NCBI RefSeq assembly: GCF_001522545.3
Contig: NC_031770.1
Location: 86,901,594-86,965,593, forward strand
DNA length: 64,000 nt
Reading direction: 5' to 3'
Source: Parus major
Taxonomy: Eukaryota > Chordata > Aves > Passeriformes > Paridae
A model generated the notes under the pieces. It saw only the letters and a list, made by a program, of their open reading frames with translations. It did no database searches and was not told the origin of the DNA. A program made the position numbers and the translations under genes. Shown in pieces: positions 38,770 to 52,710 of the stretch (position 1 is the first letter of the stretch; each line of letters starts with the position of its first letter).

Positions 38770-41743
38770 GTTTATACTATTAAAAAATAGTATATTCTTC
38801 TTAATAAAAATAAATAAAATTTTCAAACAGAAAATAAGTGATTTTTCATTACAGGTCCTTTCCATAGGCAACAATGCCCTCTATTTGAGTGTTGTAAGGT
38901 AGTTCTAATTAAAAGAATAACAAAAGATGTGAAATATATGTCCATGAAAAAGAGAAAACCAGTAGGTTGAATAGGAGGATTTTGTTCCAAGGTATACCAT
39001 AACAAAAAAAATAGCAGAAGAAAGAAGAAGAGCATTATTATAATCCCCTTTGTGCCCAAGTCCATGTAAACTGCAGGGGATGCATCAGACACAGAAATAC
39101 ATGGAGACAAAAGCTCAGTCGCCAGGAGTGGATGCTCGTGAACATATTAAAAGTTTTTATTATCTTTCTGCCTGCCTTTAAAAACCAAGACTTCCAATTG
39201 TGTAGCTCTCAAAAATTTTTACGTTTGCCGGCCTCCATGCTGAAGCTGATGAGCTGATGCAGCTCACTGGAATGGAGAAAACCAGTAGAGAGTGGCAAGA
39301 GTTAATGAAGCTTGTCTGTCAGCTGGGTTTCAGACCTGCCTGTGTATCTGCTCACTATTTCAGCTGAATCTCAAACCTTTTAACGTTCAGACATTAATAT
39401 GAAGTCTAGTAAACACAAGCACAGGGAGAGCTGGATGTACGCAGGGGAGCCAGCTAAAGCTGAGAGGATTTTATAAGCCAAAGGGCTTGTCTGTTTCTTA
39501 GGAAAGCAAGTGTTAGGCGTTCTTAGGGAAAGATAAGATACAGTTTCAATTTTTCTTTTTTTTTCTTCTAAAGGCTTGGGGGATGAGTCTTCTCCGTTAG
39601 GACAAAAAGCAGTCTAGGAAGCCAACTCCAGAGGTCAAATGAAAAAACTGTGTCTAAGTACAGTAGAAGGATTATAAGCAAAGCTTATGTACTATAGAAG
39701 GAAATAGTGTACTGTTACAAACAATGTGACAATCTTAATAGGTAAAACCACACCAGGGTTTTTTGTTAATAGTTGTTGTGGGAAGATATGTAGCCTATTT
39801 GTTATTAAAGTAGCATGTTTTTATGGGTTTTACAGAAACTTGGAGCCTGCTAAATATTCTTCAGTGCTTTCTCTAATTAACTCTTTCCATATTTGTGGAC
39901 ACAGAGCAATTGCAGCCATTTTACTACAGATGGTTTGTTTAAAAAGTTTTCTGTTTAGAAGCTTGAATGTATTTCCCAGAAGAAGCCAAACTGGCCTCAA
40001 ATCTGTGGACTAGTGGAGTGTATTGTCTTGCAAGGCATCATCACTTGTTGCCATTTGAAGATAAAAATAAATGGATGTCGGTCAGAATAAAGCAGTAAGT
40101 TTTGTCCACAGTGCTCTGTGCGCTTGCTACAATTACATACAGAAAGCTAAAGATAGATGCCACAAGCCTGTGCTGGTTTGGTCTTCCTTGAATTTTAGTA
40201 GATAATTCAGTCCGGCCTCAGTTATCAGAGTTAAATTATAGTTTCAGGAATAATGAATAAACTGTTCCCGTGCCTACCTTTTTTTGTTTTCACGATTACA
40301 GATTTTACTCTTCTGAGAGATCTAGGGTCTCAAATGCCTTGTATTAGCAAATCTCTGAAGAGTTGACATAGTTCTGACCTGTTCTCACATGTCAACTGTA
40401 TTATACACTGAACAATGTGGGAAAGAAAACCAGCCAACAATAAAAACAACCCAACTCCAAAATACTGGGAAGGTAGTAGAAGGATTTAGGACTGCAGGAA
40501 AGGGATGTTGTGTGCAACTTTGCTGTCTTTTAGCCAAGCTGATCTCCTAAATGAATCAAGAAAAAATGGTGGTTAGATATCAGACTTTCAGGAGTGTGGG
40601 GATAACTGAGTGGTTCTTTGGGATAAGCAAAACTTATTCAGGGGCAATTCAGGGCAAACAGAATGAGAGAAAGATTTAGAGCTCAGTGGCTAGCTCTAAA
40701 GGACTACAAACGAGTTAAGGACTGGCAATAATTCTCTGAAGCATTTTCTTTGAGAAATTGTCCTGTCTAAAATATGCAAAAAGCTTTCTGTGTAATTTTT
40801 TTAGATTAATTTATTTGAAATTTACACCTACAGGCTTATAGTTCAAAAAAGGTTTTAATACTTAGATACCTTTAAAACTGTAAAATCTCTTTTATTGCAA
40901 CACTGGTTATTGATTGGTAATAGAAATTGAAATTTTTGGTGTATTTTACTGCATGTTGTATGTACGCATATGTTGATGATTCTTAAATAGTACTGAGAAT
41001 TTCTTAAGAGCTTTGTTTGCAATTTGACCACAGTGACTCTGACTTTGTAAATAGGTTTATGCAAAGTTGTGAAAGGATAAAAATAATCATACTTGTACAG
41101 TGATACACAGAAGTTCAACATCAACTTTTTTTTAATCCCAGTATCATTTTTGTTCAGAATTTAAGCATATCTAGTGAGCTATTTGCTATTAGAGTTGTTG
41201 TCACAACAGATTAAAATTTTACCTATTTTGGAAAATAAAAAGAGATTGGTAACCTTCAAAGATAAAGTAGACCACTATAGAGATGATTGAGTGAAATTTG
41301 AACAAAGTGAAATGGAATAAGTCACTTATGTGTTGTGTATTGTATGCAGGTTCATATTGTTGCACCAACATTTTTCATGAGATGGGTGGATTGTTAATAG
41401 TTTTTTACATTTTTATCAGTCTCATGAAGCTGATCAAACAAATAATTGTATGCTGTGAGCCTGTACAAAAATCAAAATACTTAACTTCTCATGTTACATG
41501 TATGGAAGAGGACACATATTTTTAAGTCTTTTCGAGCAGACAAATGTAGCGATCTCGGTTTAAATACTGGCAAGTAAAAAAAAATGAAGTGCAGGAATGC
41601 AGCTATGAATAGGTATCTATGTGCATGTCTTTTCCTTTGTATAACACAGTAAATGAAAGGGAAATAAAGGATGGCAAGGAAAAAAAAAGAAGGGGAGCAA
41701 TGAGGGAAAGTGAGCAATAAGTGCTAAGGAGAGAAAAGGGAGG

Positions 41744-41775
<32 letters not shown>

Positions 41776-42477
41776 AAGGAAGGAAATATGAGAAGAAAGA
41801 AGGGGACAGGAAAAAATAAAAAATACAAATAAGTCCCTTTTAAGAGTATTCATGTCATCTGATGGGCTTAAAACCCATTGCTTTTCTCTTTAAATAAGAG
41901 CTGCATCTGCCCTTGCCAGGTATTGCACTGGATGCTGAATGTTTCGAGTTTTTTAGATGAATCAGACAAGGTGAATGTAGACCCAAAGGAAATGTTAAGC
42001 TTTCACCCTAGCACCACAAAGTAATTGATAGATTATTAAGATGCCAACTTCATAATTAGGTTATTAGGTTGTAGAATGTCTCCCTTCCTTTCCATACTAC
42101 ATAGTTTCTGCAAAGACTTCAAACCCATTCATTCCTGCATCTAGGTTTGATGAAAAGACCTAACTTGGAAAAAATGTTGAGCCAAAGCTGCTAGATATGT
42201 ACCACATCTTTCATCATTGTAGCCTAGTCTTTCAGGGATTGATCTATATGCTTGCTTAATATAATTTGACCAAAACCTTTATGTCTAGTTTTATAAACTC
42301 TCAATGTTAACCTTTGACATAAGAACACTAATATCATTTTTCAGGTTCATATCTGAATCCTTGAAGAATGTACAAAATTATCCTGTATCTTTGCTACCAC
42401 TACCATAATAAGAAATTGAGTGTCTGAAGAAGAAAAATGTCTTTATATCCTTACATGTCTCAAAATTCTATTCACAG
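38770..42477. other. No gene seen; end of the long intron before exon A
   Basis: AT-rich non-coding DNA containing the purine-rich microsatellite at 41.7 kb. An apparent acceptor-like TTTTTCAG at 42337-42344 is followed by in-frame stops, so the real acceptor is at 42477. Confidence 0.5.
41741..41785. repeat. (GGAA)n microsatellite in a purine-rich tract
   Basis: GGAA units with two GGCA interruptions, within a wider purine-rich tract of about 41655-41820. GGAA arrays can bind ETS-family factors, but nothing here shows such a role. Confidence 0.9.
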
Positions 42478-42668
42478 ATTCTAGTTATGCTCACTACTAT
42501 GGTGACTCTTACCTGGAATTTCAAGGCTTACAGTTGAATATGCAAAATTTCATCCACCTGGAATTTAAGACATATAATCCTCATGGACTTCTCCTAAATA
42601 TTGAACAGAAGCCAGAAACAATAACACGTTTTTTAATTCGGCTTGTCATCAATAATGGTACTTTGCAG
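42478..42668 (+). CDS. EYS: EYS-like exon A: first part of a laminin G domain
   Basis: Internal coding exon of 191 nt. It follows a pyrimidine-containing acceptor (TCTATTCACAG) and ends CAG before a GTAAGG donor. It enters with two bases of a split codon (phase 1, usual after EGF-like exons) and ends in phase 0. The frame is open across the exon; an in-frame stop at 42417-42419 sets a limit upstream. The peptide runs from about SSYAHYYGDSYLEF through HLEFKTYNPHGLLLN to INNGTLQ, the usual early laminin G strands: a G-x-SYLEF opening, a hydrophobic strand, then NP-x-GLLL. Known family role: EYS is a secreted EGF/laminin G protein of the photoreceptor matrix. The EYS name is my recognition of this style and of the large introns; crumbs, agrin or another laminin G protein is possible but fits less well. 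The exon looks intact, so the gene is probably functional. Confidence 0.8.
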
Positions 42669-44446
42669 GTAAGGCACCAAAATCTCCCAATGAAGGAAAA
42701 GTAAATAAAAGTTAGAATCTGTAAAAATGTTATTATATTTTTCCTTTTCTTGCTGTAGAAGATAGGAAATAAAACTACTGAGATTCTTGACTTCTTCAGT
42801 ATTTTAAGGAAAATAACTTGCTGTCTGTTAAGGCCAATTCTTGGCTAATCTGATCAACATGACTCACAGGAGTACGCATTAAAACACAAAAACAGAAAAT
42901 GTAGGCTTTGTCTTTACATGTGGTACGAACTAAATTATTGTATTTTATACCTAAACTAACTGAACTCCCTCATGCTGAACTTCATTAAAATTGTCATAGG
43001 GAGCGTTTGTGACAGGCATAGGAATTTAGTGAATTGTCATAGAAAAAATTACCATATTGGGGAATATGACACAGAAAGGAGAAGAGTGGAGACATAAAAT
43101 TTCTAGTTACTTAGATAATTTAAATCCATTAGGATTCAATTGTTATTCCTTTGTTGTGTGTCTTTTTTTACCATGTATCTCTAAGTACAAATCTTTCACT
43201 TCATCTATTATTTAAATCACAGTTCCATAGGATCAGGAGAAAAAAAATACCATACATTTCTTTAGCTTTTGTGGACAGATTGACTAGGAATATATTTGTT
43301 TATAAACTTTAAAGAGTAAAGTGTGTATCATGGGATATCTTTACATTCAACAAGTTATTCCACCTTTTCTGAGGAAGAGATAAAGCCAGAGCTTTATGAA
43401 GAGGGAGGCAGATGCTAAATAGGCTATAAAAAGATATGAAAAGAAAAGCTACTTTTCTCATAACTTATCTCCCATTTTCCTGCTAAAATTTTCCCAAAGT
43501 ACCTGTAATTATATTATTTTGTAAGAACTGTGAAATGTCTGTTAGAAACAGCACTTTTGTATTCTATTTGCCTTCATGTTTAAACAGATATATAAACTGA
43601 AGATAAACAGAAAAGGAGAATTTACCTCTTACTTTATTTTGTTATGTTGTGATTTTTTTATCTTTTATTATATTGTGACTATCTTTGTCCAGAAAAAAAA
43701 ATGAGATTAGTCATGGGCAGTAATTTATCCAAGGTTTAGAAAATGCTGATGGATTTAAGTTCATCTTACTTGTATTCATGGTAAAGTAATGATGCAGAAA
43801 AATATTTTTCTAACATATCATAAGCATCATAAAATATGAAAGTACTTTAATTGACACAAATCTATTCAGAGATCCCAGTGTGCCATGTTAAAACTAATTG
43901 AATTCACTTAGTCATTCACAAAGCTGGTCAATTAAATGTAGATTTAAGGCCCAATGAACAAATGGTTCTAAGCTCACAATCAAGCTACAATTACAAGTAG
44001 ACAAACCATGAAATCAAGTGCTTGTTCACATTAGTATAGGAAATTAAATGGTGCTCCAAAATGCTCAAGCCTGCATGCTACATTACGTGTTTGGAACTGT
44101 AAGGAAGCCATAAAATGGTAAGTAAAATTCACCAGTGGGCAGTGTTAATTTCAGATGGATTGCAGATGGTCAACTTCTTTGCAAATATGACCCATAATGT
44201 CTGATTGTACAACACACAAAGATTAAAGCATTTTCATTCAGGTTAGGAAGCATATATGTATTCTTGTATGTTTCTGGTATGATAGGCTTCCTTATTCAGA
44301 ACTTTTAATGAGACATTAACTTTCCTTGATACACATGATATCTTCAGGTTTTTGAAACCATTAGTTATTTTGAAATTACACTGTCTATGCTTGAAACTGT
44401 TTAATTATTAGAAATAACGTAATTAAAACCTTTTCCCACTCTGTAG
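42669..44446 (+). other. Intron between exons A and B
   Basis: A 1,778-bp intron with GTAAGG donor and CTGTAG acceptor. It holds the first copy of the 91-bp direct repeat and otherwise nothing I can name. Confidence 0.75.
43067..43157. repeat. 91-bp direct repeat, copy 1
   Basis: Identical at all 91 positions to 45997-46087. It begins TGACACAGAAAGGAGAAGAG and ends ATTCCTTTGTTGT. The flanks differ immediately on both sides. Confidence 0.98.
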
Positions 44447-44538
44447 TACCAGTATTTATGTGATGAAGCAGCAGAAGTCAAAAACATCACTACCACAGCT
44501 AGGGTGAACGATGGACACTGGTATAGTGTGCAAATTAG
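44447..44538 (+). CDS. EYS: EYS-like exon B: middle of the same laminin G domain
   Basis: Internal coding exon of 92 nt between acceptor TTTTCCCACTCTGTAG and donor AG/GTAAGT. It enters in phase 0, matching the end of exon A, and leaves in phase 2, matching exon C. It encodes YQYLCDEAAEVKN, ITTTARVNDG and HWYSVQI plus a split Arg codon. N-D-G-H-W-Y-S-V is the laminin G signature of the DG-x-WH/Y-x-V type. One Cys (YLCDE) may pair with the Cys of exon C (VPCEAE). The exon length is not a multiple of three, so its loss would shift the frame. It lies between two identical 91-bp direct repeats (43067-43157 and 45997-46087). Confidence 0.8.
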
Positions 44539-45996
44539 GTAAGTTTACTGTTGTTTGTTTTTATCATTGTTTCAAAGATCATAGAGATTGATCATAGAAA
44601 TTACTGTTAGTAAATTCCACAGATATTATATCTCATTAACTATGATACCTGAACAGTTTTACAGATTAGATTTACAGTAAAATCATGTTATGGCAGTCTG
44701 GGCCACAACACATCCTTGGAAAGAATGTTTATAACTACAGTTGGACAGTGCTCATCACATCCCTGATGTGCTTAGTGGAAATAAATTGATTCTCATTGGA
44801 ATAATTTACTGTAGAAAACACAAACATTCAGCCAGGGAAGATGTTGTGCAGTAGCTCCAAGCTACTCAGTCCTGGAAATAGTTGAATTTCCAACAATGAG
44901 AGCGTGACTTATAGAAAAATCTTGGAAAATAAATAGATTGGCAGAAGCAGCACCATGACTTTCATTGCTGTCACTGACTTGCAATTCATAATAGGGTATA
45001 TTATTCCTGTAAAAGTAACAACACTTGCAACTGAATGAGAATAAAATGAAAATAAAATGAGGAAAATGAGGTAGGTAGGAAGCTTTCCATAGTCTTTGTA
45101 CATAGATATATCTAATACCTGTGCTCACAGAATCCACAGCCTTTGAAGTGGAAGCTTTGTGTTTGCTTTATAGGAAAGTAAGGCACCTAGTGCACTCTCT
45201 GAGTGCCAAGTTCCTATTAGGTAGCTTAAAATAGGTCCTGTCATCTTGTCCAGCAAGAAGAAAGCAAGCTAGCTGTCTGCTTGTCTCAGGAGTAAGTTAG
45301 TCTTTTAAAAGTTTGTGGAGGAGTGTAGAAGGAACAAAAACTTTTTATTAGAATAGACCTTTTATAGCTATATCTGTCCAAGAATTGTTAAATGAACTTT
45401 TGCGGGACAGCACTGTCCCCCTTTCCTTCCATGGGAAGTAGAGTGGAGTGTTTATCGATTACACTGTACCTTGCTGCCTCAGATGTGGCAGTCAGTACTC
45501 AGTGTGGAGAACCAGTCTGATACTGCATTTCAGTTTCCATCACTATCATAATTTTTCCAGCAAGTTAAACCACACTCCTGGTCTGGACCACTAAGTAACA
45601 TTCACAAATTAATGAAAGGAGAAAAAGTCAGTAATCCGCTGCAGCTGTGCTTATCACCCAAAAAGGAACACCATAAACCAAGCCAAGCTAATGGAAGCTA
45701 AAAAGCAAGTGTAAGCTTCTCTGTGACCAGAAGAAATAGAGCACAGTGTCTCTATGACACTGATAAAAGTGAGATTTTCTAAAAACTAATAATAAACATA
45801 ATTCTGTTTGTCTCCTGGTTATGACTCCCTCTCCATATCAAAATAGAGAAAGCAAATTGGAAGACAGTTTTTAGAGAAGAGATATAAAGATGTTAAAATC
45901 ATTAAGCAGGTTCTATATGAAAAGAGACTAAACACTCAGGTACTCTGCAAGCCCATTAAAGACAGCTAAGAGAGGATCCCAATGACAAATCCCAAG

Positions 45997-46087
45997 TGAC
46001 ACAGAAAGGAGAAGAGTGGAGACATAAAATTTCTAGTTACTTAGATAATTTAAATCCATTAGGATTCAATTGTTATTCCTTTGTTGT
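45997..46087. repeat. 91-bp direct repeat, copy 2
   Basis: Second identical copy, 2,930 bp downstream of copy 1 in the same orientation and beyond exon B. It is not part of a recognised repeat family and no other copy is seen in the window. Confidence 0.98.
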
Positions 46088-46584
46088 TCATTTTAAGCAA
46101 GATTTAAGATCCTGAAGATAGCCGAAGTATGAATACCTGAACCCTCAGTAATGTGGACGTCTTTACAAAAACAGCCTTTTGCCTGACACTGAAGTGTTCA
46201 AACTGCCATGTCATTGCCATGCCTCAGAGATCCACTAATTACCATGATGCTAATACACTTATTCTCTGTATGTTCCCCCTACTCCAGCAAGCAGAAATTA
46301 ACATGAGTCTCTAAATCAGCCCATGACAATAGCCCATGACAAAAGAAAACCAACCTATTCTCTATATTTTGCTTATCCTTTACAGTCTAAAAAGAAACTT
46401 TATTTCATTTGCAGGAATTTTTTTCAGGACAGCTCAGGAAATGGGCCAATCTTGTTTTTCCTGCTGAAAAAGAAGGCATGCATACCATTTTTGGGATTCA
46501 GGCTAGTTACAGAGCAATGAATAATAAAACATTGTAATCACTTTAGAAGATTGGAAGTAGTTCTGAGCATTATTTTAAGATGGC

Positions 46585-47093
46585 ATTCTGCAGATGACAC
46601 CAAGTAGTGTGAGAGTGTTGATTCACTGAAGGGCAAGAAAACTCTGCAGAGGGATCTGTGCAGACAAAATCAATGGATCAAGGCCAATTATGTGAGTCTT
46701 ATGAGAAGTGTCTGAGGGATCTGGGGCCATTTAGCTGGGAGAAAAAGAGGCTGCAGTGAGACCTTATAGCTCCCTACAACTCCCTGAAGTTGGCTATAGT
46801 GAGGTGGGGTCAGTCTCCCCTCAAATAACAAGAAATCAGACAAGAGGAAATGGACTCAAGTTGAACTGGGGGAGATTTAGGTTGGATATTTGAAAAAAAA
46901 TCTTCACAGAAAGGATTGTAAAACACTGGAAGAGGCTGCACAGGGAAGTGGCTGAATCACCATCACTGGAGATATTTAAAAATCCTATAGACATGGCAGT
47001 TAAGGTTATGGTTTAGCTTGGCAGTGCTGGTTTAACAGTTGATGGTCTTAAATATCTTTTCCAACCTAAACAATTCTGTGATTCTATGATTCT
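46585..47093 (+). mobile_element. CR1 LINE 3' end, about 500 bp
   Basis: The longest CR1 copy here by 3' extent. It runs from the block GCAGATGACACCAAGTAGTG through TTTAGCTGGGAGAAAAAGAG and GGAAGTGGCTGAATCACCAT to the tail CTGTGATTCTATGATTCTA. Orientation +. The frame is broken. Confidence 0.92.
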
Positions 47094-47209
47094 AAAATTC
47101 AAAATCTTAGTGATGTAGATGTTATATGTCAGAAAGATTTGGAGTTGCTTCTCACTGTCATCTCATACATTTTCACATGTGCTTTAGTTAATTATGAAGT
47201 ATATATCCT

Positions 47210-47223
47210 GTATATATATATAT
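47210..47223. repeat. Short (TA)n repeat
   Basis: Seven TA units downstream of the CR1 copy. Confidence 0.85.
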
Positions 47224-50200
47224 GTTTTTTTTTCCTTTAATGACAATTTAATATATATTTTTGACAGTTGTTTGATAGAATCAGTCTTGAAATATGTGTT
47301 AATTGTTTTATAAATTTACTATTTAATTTAATCAACTGCAGTGTAATACGGCATAATAAAGTAACTTTCATGAAAAATTACTGTAACTTTTTCAGCAGCT
47401 TTCTAGAGGCTTGCAAACATTTAATCTTCTCAGAAATGATTTTCAGTGAGGTAAATAAATTTTTAACAATGGTATCTGGGAAACCAATGAAGTTAAATTG
47501 GAATGCAGGAGATACTGCATATTGTAACACAGTGTATAGGCACACAGGTTTTTCTTTGTTGTGCATGTGTTAAACATTATGAAGAGACATTGGGGACAAT
47601 AACAATTAAAAAAATAAATAAAATGGTAATTATTTTTTTATTTAATATTATCCTAATTGTTTGGAGCTCTTTTGATGTACTCCTGTGATAGAAAGGATTT
47701 TGTCTTTTCACTTCAGGAAAAGCAATGCATTTCAGCTACTGAAGATAAGCCATCTTCAAAGAGCATGCTCTGTCTACAAAATCATATTAAATGGAAATAG
47801 ACTTAAAAATAATGAGTGCTGTTTAATACAAGTTTAAGTACAGTGAAAATTAGATAGTGATAGTAGCTTCCTTTTCTGCTTACAGGAGATTTTACTGCTT
47901 CCTTTATACCACAGAAATAATTCCTTGTGTGAATAAAAGAAATGTCACACCATCTAATATTTGCAAATAAATATGCATATGACTGTCAGACAATGTCCTT
48001 TATCCAGTTCTCATGGTTCACCATGATATTCATGCTGAAGGAAAAGTAGCAGCATTGCTGAAGTACATTTTTCATTATGATGGGATACTGTGACTACAAA
48101 CACTGTAATAAAAATTTAATACATTTTGGTACAATATAAGAACTGTATTTGCTTCAAAATCTGGCATATCTTGGATGATTTGGGTTAGGATATAACTTTT
48201 TGCATCAGATTAGTCTAATTTGTATTATTGGCTGCTAAAACCAACTTGTTGCCAAGGTTTGCCTCATAGCAGTGCCTGAGAGTTCCATTTCATGAACTCA
48301 TGAGAGTTCATTTCATAAACTACTGTAGTTGTGTACTAAGTCTGTTAATGAAATTTCATTGTAGCTGTTTCACTCACATTTCTGACTATTGTTTTGGTTT
48401 TCTTAAGAATGTTACCAGGGAAGTGAGTGAGCTACAGTGAAAAATGGATACGGGCAATATCGCATAGGGATTGGGTTACTGCAGGATATTATGAAGGGAA
48501 GGAAATGTTAGACTCGAGCATTGGAAGGTTTACATGTTTCATTTTGTAGTGAAGATACAATTTTCTTATTGTCAATGCAGGGGATATTCTATCACAACCT
48601 CCTCATTCCAGCCTTTATAAACTGCCTCCATTAACTGCTTTAAGATTTTTCTTCTTCAATCTCTGTCATTCAGAACAAGTTCATAAAATAATATGTATTT
48701 CAGAAACAAACCAAACTGCAACAGTGATATTAGAAATTTGCCTTTTCTTAGCCCAATACCCTACATTTCAGTACTCATAAAAATAGTTTACTCAGTTATA
48801 TGAAAATTATTTTTATTTTAATTTTAGTCTCAATTGCCTTAATATTTAATTAATAGTCTTAATTAGTCTTAATTTAGTGTCAATTGCTTTAGCAAATTTC
48901 TCCACTTACAAATTGATTATGCAGTAGATGTCATAAATTCAACTTCATTCTTTAATATGAGTCTGTCCATGGAATTTTTTTTTCATTATCTGATATCATT
49001 AGGATTAAAATCTGGTGTAGGTGTTCCATCAGAAACTGATCGCAAAATCTGGCAATTGCTTTTCAAAGAGTGTTTTATCCCTCTCCTTTAACACCTATTG
49101 TTTGTAATTTTTGCTTTGCACTATTTACCTATAGGACTTTTGATAATTGATTGTCTTGCTTTTGAGATGTAAAAGTTTACTGATTCCTTTAGTCAGAGAA
49201 ATATATTTCTAATCATGCCATAATACAACATATGCTCACTCAGGAGCTTTTAGATTGCTTGGTTTTGACAGCTTCTTATGAGGGTCTGAGATAATCCATA
49301 TGCTGCAAAGTATGCTGTATTTATTATCCTTCACAACATGCTACAAACCTCATATTTTCCCTTGGGCTTTTAGGCAGGTAAGATAAGAATATGATAGATA
49401 AAGTGGGTAGCAAATCCTACCTAGATGCTTCTCTGTTTTGTTTGTCTTTGGTTCTTTTTATTTCACTTTTATTGTAAATCCCTATTTTTTTATCAGAAAG
49501 GTGCAGGACTTTGACCTTTATTTTTAGCATAACAGCATATGGGTGAAGAAATTCATCTGTTGTTTCATGTACCATGTAAATGTCAGATACTCTACTTAAT
49601 GAAAACATGCTTAATGGTCCATATCCTCAAAAACCAGTGTAAGTCAAAAGATATTATAACCAATTGCTGCTGTTTAGTTAGAGAACTGTATTCAATATTT
49701 ATAAAACGCAGTAAGAAATATATTCTTGGTATAAAATACCTTCAGGATCTTTTAATTTTCTTTGCCTCTCCCAAGAAAGCTGTCAATGGACTTGCATCAG
49801 CTGCAAGAAGTTAAGTACTTGGACCCAGCAAGGTCCTGTTTTATATTTGTTACCAACACAAAATATTTATGAAGTTGCTCTAAACTGGCCACTGATAGGG
49901 TCCTCACAAACACGTGGCTTTCTTGGCCACAGCTGTGTTGGTCTTTTATTTTAGTCCCTCCTAAAGTGCATAGTGTAAAACTAGGGGTGAATGAAATACA
50001 CGTGCTGAATTATCTAATAATTTCTAATTTTTATATGGTCTGAAAGTTTTCCCAGATCAGTGGACCTTACTTGGAAAAAGTACAGGTTATTATACTTAGT
50101 CCAATTTATTTATGATGTACTAACACTGGTAATAAAATTACATTTGTATTTTCTTAATTTCACTGTATGTTAAGTCCTAAGTAAGTTATATCTGCTGCTT

Positions 50201-50993
50201 GATGTCCAATATACATTGCAGAGATGCTTAGTCACTGAAAACAAACTGGTTTGAGAATATAGTTTAGAAATACAGGCATTTTCATTTAATATGGAATGAA
50301 AATAATTAAATCATTGGAAATATTGATACTGATGTCAAGACCTGGATTTGTAAAGTGAAAAATGGAATGAGTTGATCATGAAGTATGAAGAAAATTAGAA
50401 GGATTCTTTTTAAAATTTGGTTTGGGATTTTGGGCAAAGATATTTAGCATCAAATACATATGGTAGCTATCACACAGATGGGCAGGAAAAATGAACAATA
50501 TCTCCTAAAAGGGTATTATGAAATACTTCTGGAAGAAAAAGATAGATTGGAAAAATGAAAAAACATAGATTGACTATTGTCACAAGTAGCTCAAAAAGTG
50601 GACAATTAATTTCTGGGGGCTGAAGATTTCTGTTACATGGTGACACTATTACTGCCCGCTAGCAGAGCATGACAGTACCACAGAAATGGTAATGCTGGGT
50701 TGAACAACAGAATCAAAGGAGATTCTGATTTATGAACTGTGAAATTGAAGCCAAATAAGAATCAAAAAACACTAAATGGAAAAGTTTTGAAATCTTGCTA
50801 GTCAGAATACATTTGTTTTCCGGTTCATTCTGCTAATGTGCACAGTACTTTTAGAGAGAGTTCATTTGATTTTAATCCTTTCACAGATAAGTAAAGGAGG
50901 AACCAAGCCAATAATATTCCCTCCTGTGACTAATTTTAATTTTTACTTTAACTTGTAAATTTAAATTTAAATGTATTTTAACTTATCTTTCTA

Positions 50994-51360
50994 TTTGGGA
51001 GCTGGGGTTGTTTAGCTGGAAGAAAAGGAGGTTCAGGGGAGACCATGTTTCTCTCTATAACTATCTGAAAGGACGTTGTAGCCAGCTGGTGGTCAGTCCT
51101 TTCTCCCAAGTAATGAGAGGAAATGGCCTCAAATTGCACCAGGGAAGGTTTAGGTTGGATATTAGGAAAAATTATTCACAGTATTGGAAAAAGCTGCCCA
51201 AAAAAGTGGTTGTCAACATCAATGGAGGTATTTTTTAAAAATTTAGAGGTGGCACTTAGGGAGGTAGTTCAGTGATGAACTTTGCAATATTAGGTTAATG
51301 GTTTGATTATGTGATCTTAAAGGTTTTTCCAGCCTTAATTATTGTATTATTCTATGATAA
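50994..51360 (+). mobile_element. CR1 LINE 3' end
   Basis: + oriented CR1. It starts near TTTAGCTGGAAGAAAAGGAG, and its translated stretch is [20 protein letters not shown], the CR1 ORF2 C-terminal block. The 3' tail TGTATTATTCTATGATAA is diverged. The 76-codon ORF at 51008-51238 belongs to it. Confidence 0.9.
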
Positions 51361-52596
51361 TTCTCCCTTTTTAATGACTTAAGAGTACTATGGAAATAAT
51401 GATTCTGTAGATGCTAGAGAGCAATAACAGCATCTCAATAAAAAACACAGATAAGAAAACTGATTCATAGATAGGTTGAATAGGAGAATGCACTTATTAT
51501 ATCTGCTGCCGAACAACTATTAAGGAAAGAGATAGACCATCTGTGAATTTATATTTACCCAGTTTCCTTTGTGAATAAGCATAGATTCATGTAGCTGACA
51601 ATCATTTTTGTGCACAAATACCAGAAATAAATTTCAAGTACAGTGTATCACTGCAGTCATATTCTATTAATCTTAGATATTTTTAAAATACCAGTTAGGC
51701 TGAATTATTTTTTTTTAAAAACTTCTTAAACTTCAATAATAGAACTATTGTACCACAATTAATGGTCTTACTGTTCTTTGAAGTATCTTTTTAATTCTAG
51801 ATTCAGATATTATTTGGGGTTTTTTTCCTTAAAATAAATTGCCTTTCTTTGACTATATTTATTGCAAAAAGCAAAGAAACAACTTGCCTCTTTTACTGAC
51901 TGCTGCATGTCACCAAATGCCATATTTGTTAGAGATATTGTCTCAACAATTTATGTATTTGCTGGAGGCTTTTCCTCAGGACATGTCTTTAGCTGGTTCT
52001 CTGTTTAAGAATACTTAAATCCTTTTCTATCCCATGTGATCTATACAACAGTTCTTAACTCTATTGTACACATTGTTAATTACACAGAACATTCAAAACT
52101 TTTTTTTTTTACCTGAATAACTCAAATTGCTATTTTTTAAAACAAAGTAGTAACATTATCAATTGTCTTTTTAAATACATTTTAAATATTTTTTTCCTTA
52201 TTGAAAGTAATGGAATGTAATAGTATTGTAATTCTGAATGGATTTTGGTTTTAGGAAAGCAGACCTAATATATATAATACACATAATCTAGTATTTCCTT
52301 TTATACACTTAAATGTACTGTGGTCTTTGATTTTGTAATCAAAATGATTTTAAGAACTCAGGTTTTCACGTGTGGTATCTATATTTTATACAATATGTGC
52401 ATATCAATAAGGAGTAAATATATTAGCTATCACAAAGGAATCTTAGTGGAAAAAATACAGGGTAGGTTTTAAAAAATATTTTATAGAACTTATTTTTCTC
52501 TCTGTGGATGAACATATGACATGATTTGGACACAGCAGCATAAGGTAACATAAGCTACCATTTTTATCTAAGTTAAAATTTCTGAAATTTCTTGGA

Positions 52597-52710
52597 CTTA
52601 GAGTTTCAGGCCAGAAGAGAACATTTATTTGACCACCAAGGGACCACTAGTTTGACCTTTTCTATGTCTTAAAAGATCAATATTTTGTTTGAAATCTATG
52701 AAAAACATAG
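52597..52710 (-). mobile_element. Possible ancient CR1-like fragment
   Basis: GAGTTTCAGGCCAGAAGAGA followed by a CTAGTTTGACC block resembles the 3' end of old CR1/L3-type elements in minus orientation. It is too diverged to be sure. Confidence 0.3.

Noticed and set aside
41741..41785. GGAA array as a regulatory element
   Set aside because: Simple repeats of this kind are common; nothing near it indicates a promoter or enhancer.
42345..42477. Earlier acceptor TTTTTCAG as start of exon A
   Set aside because: The frame that reads through exon A has a stop at 42417-42419, so the exon must start later; the acceptor at 42477 gives an open frame.
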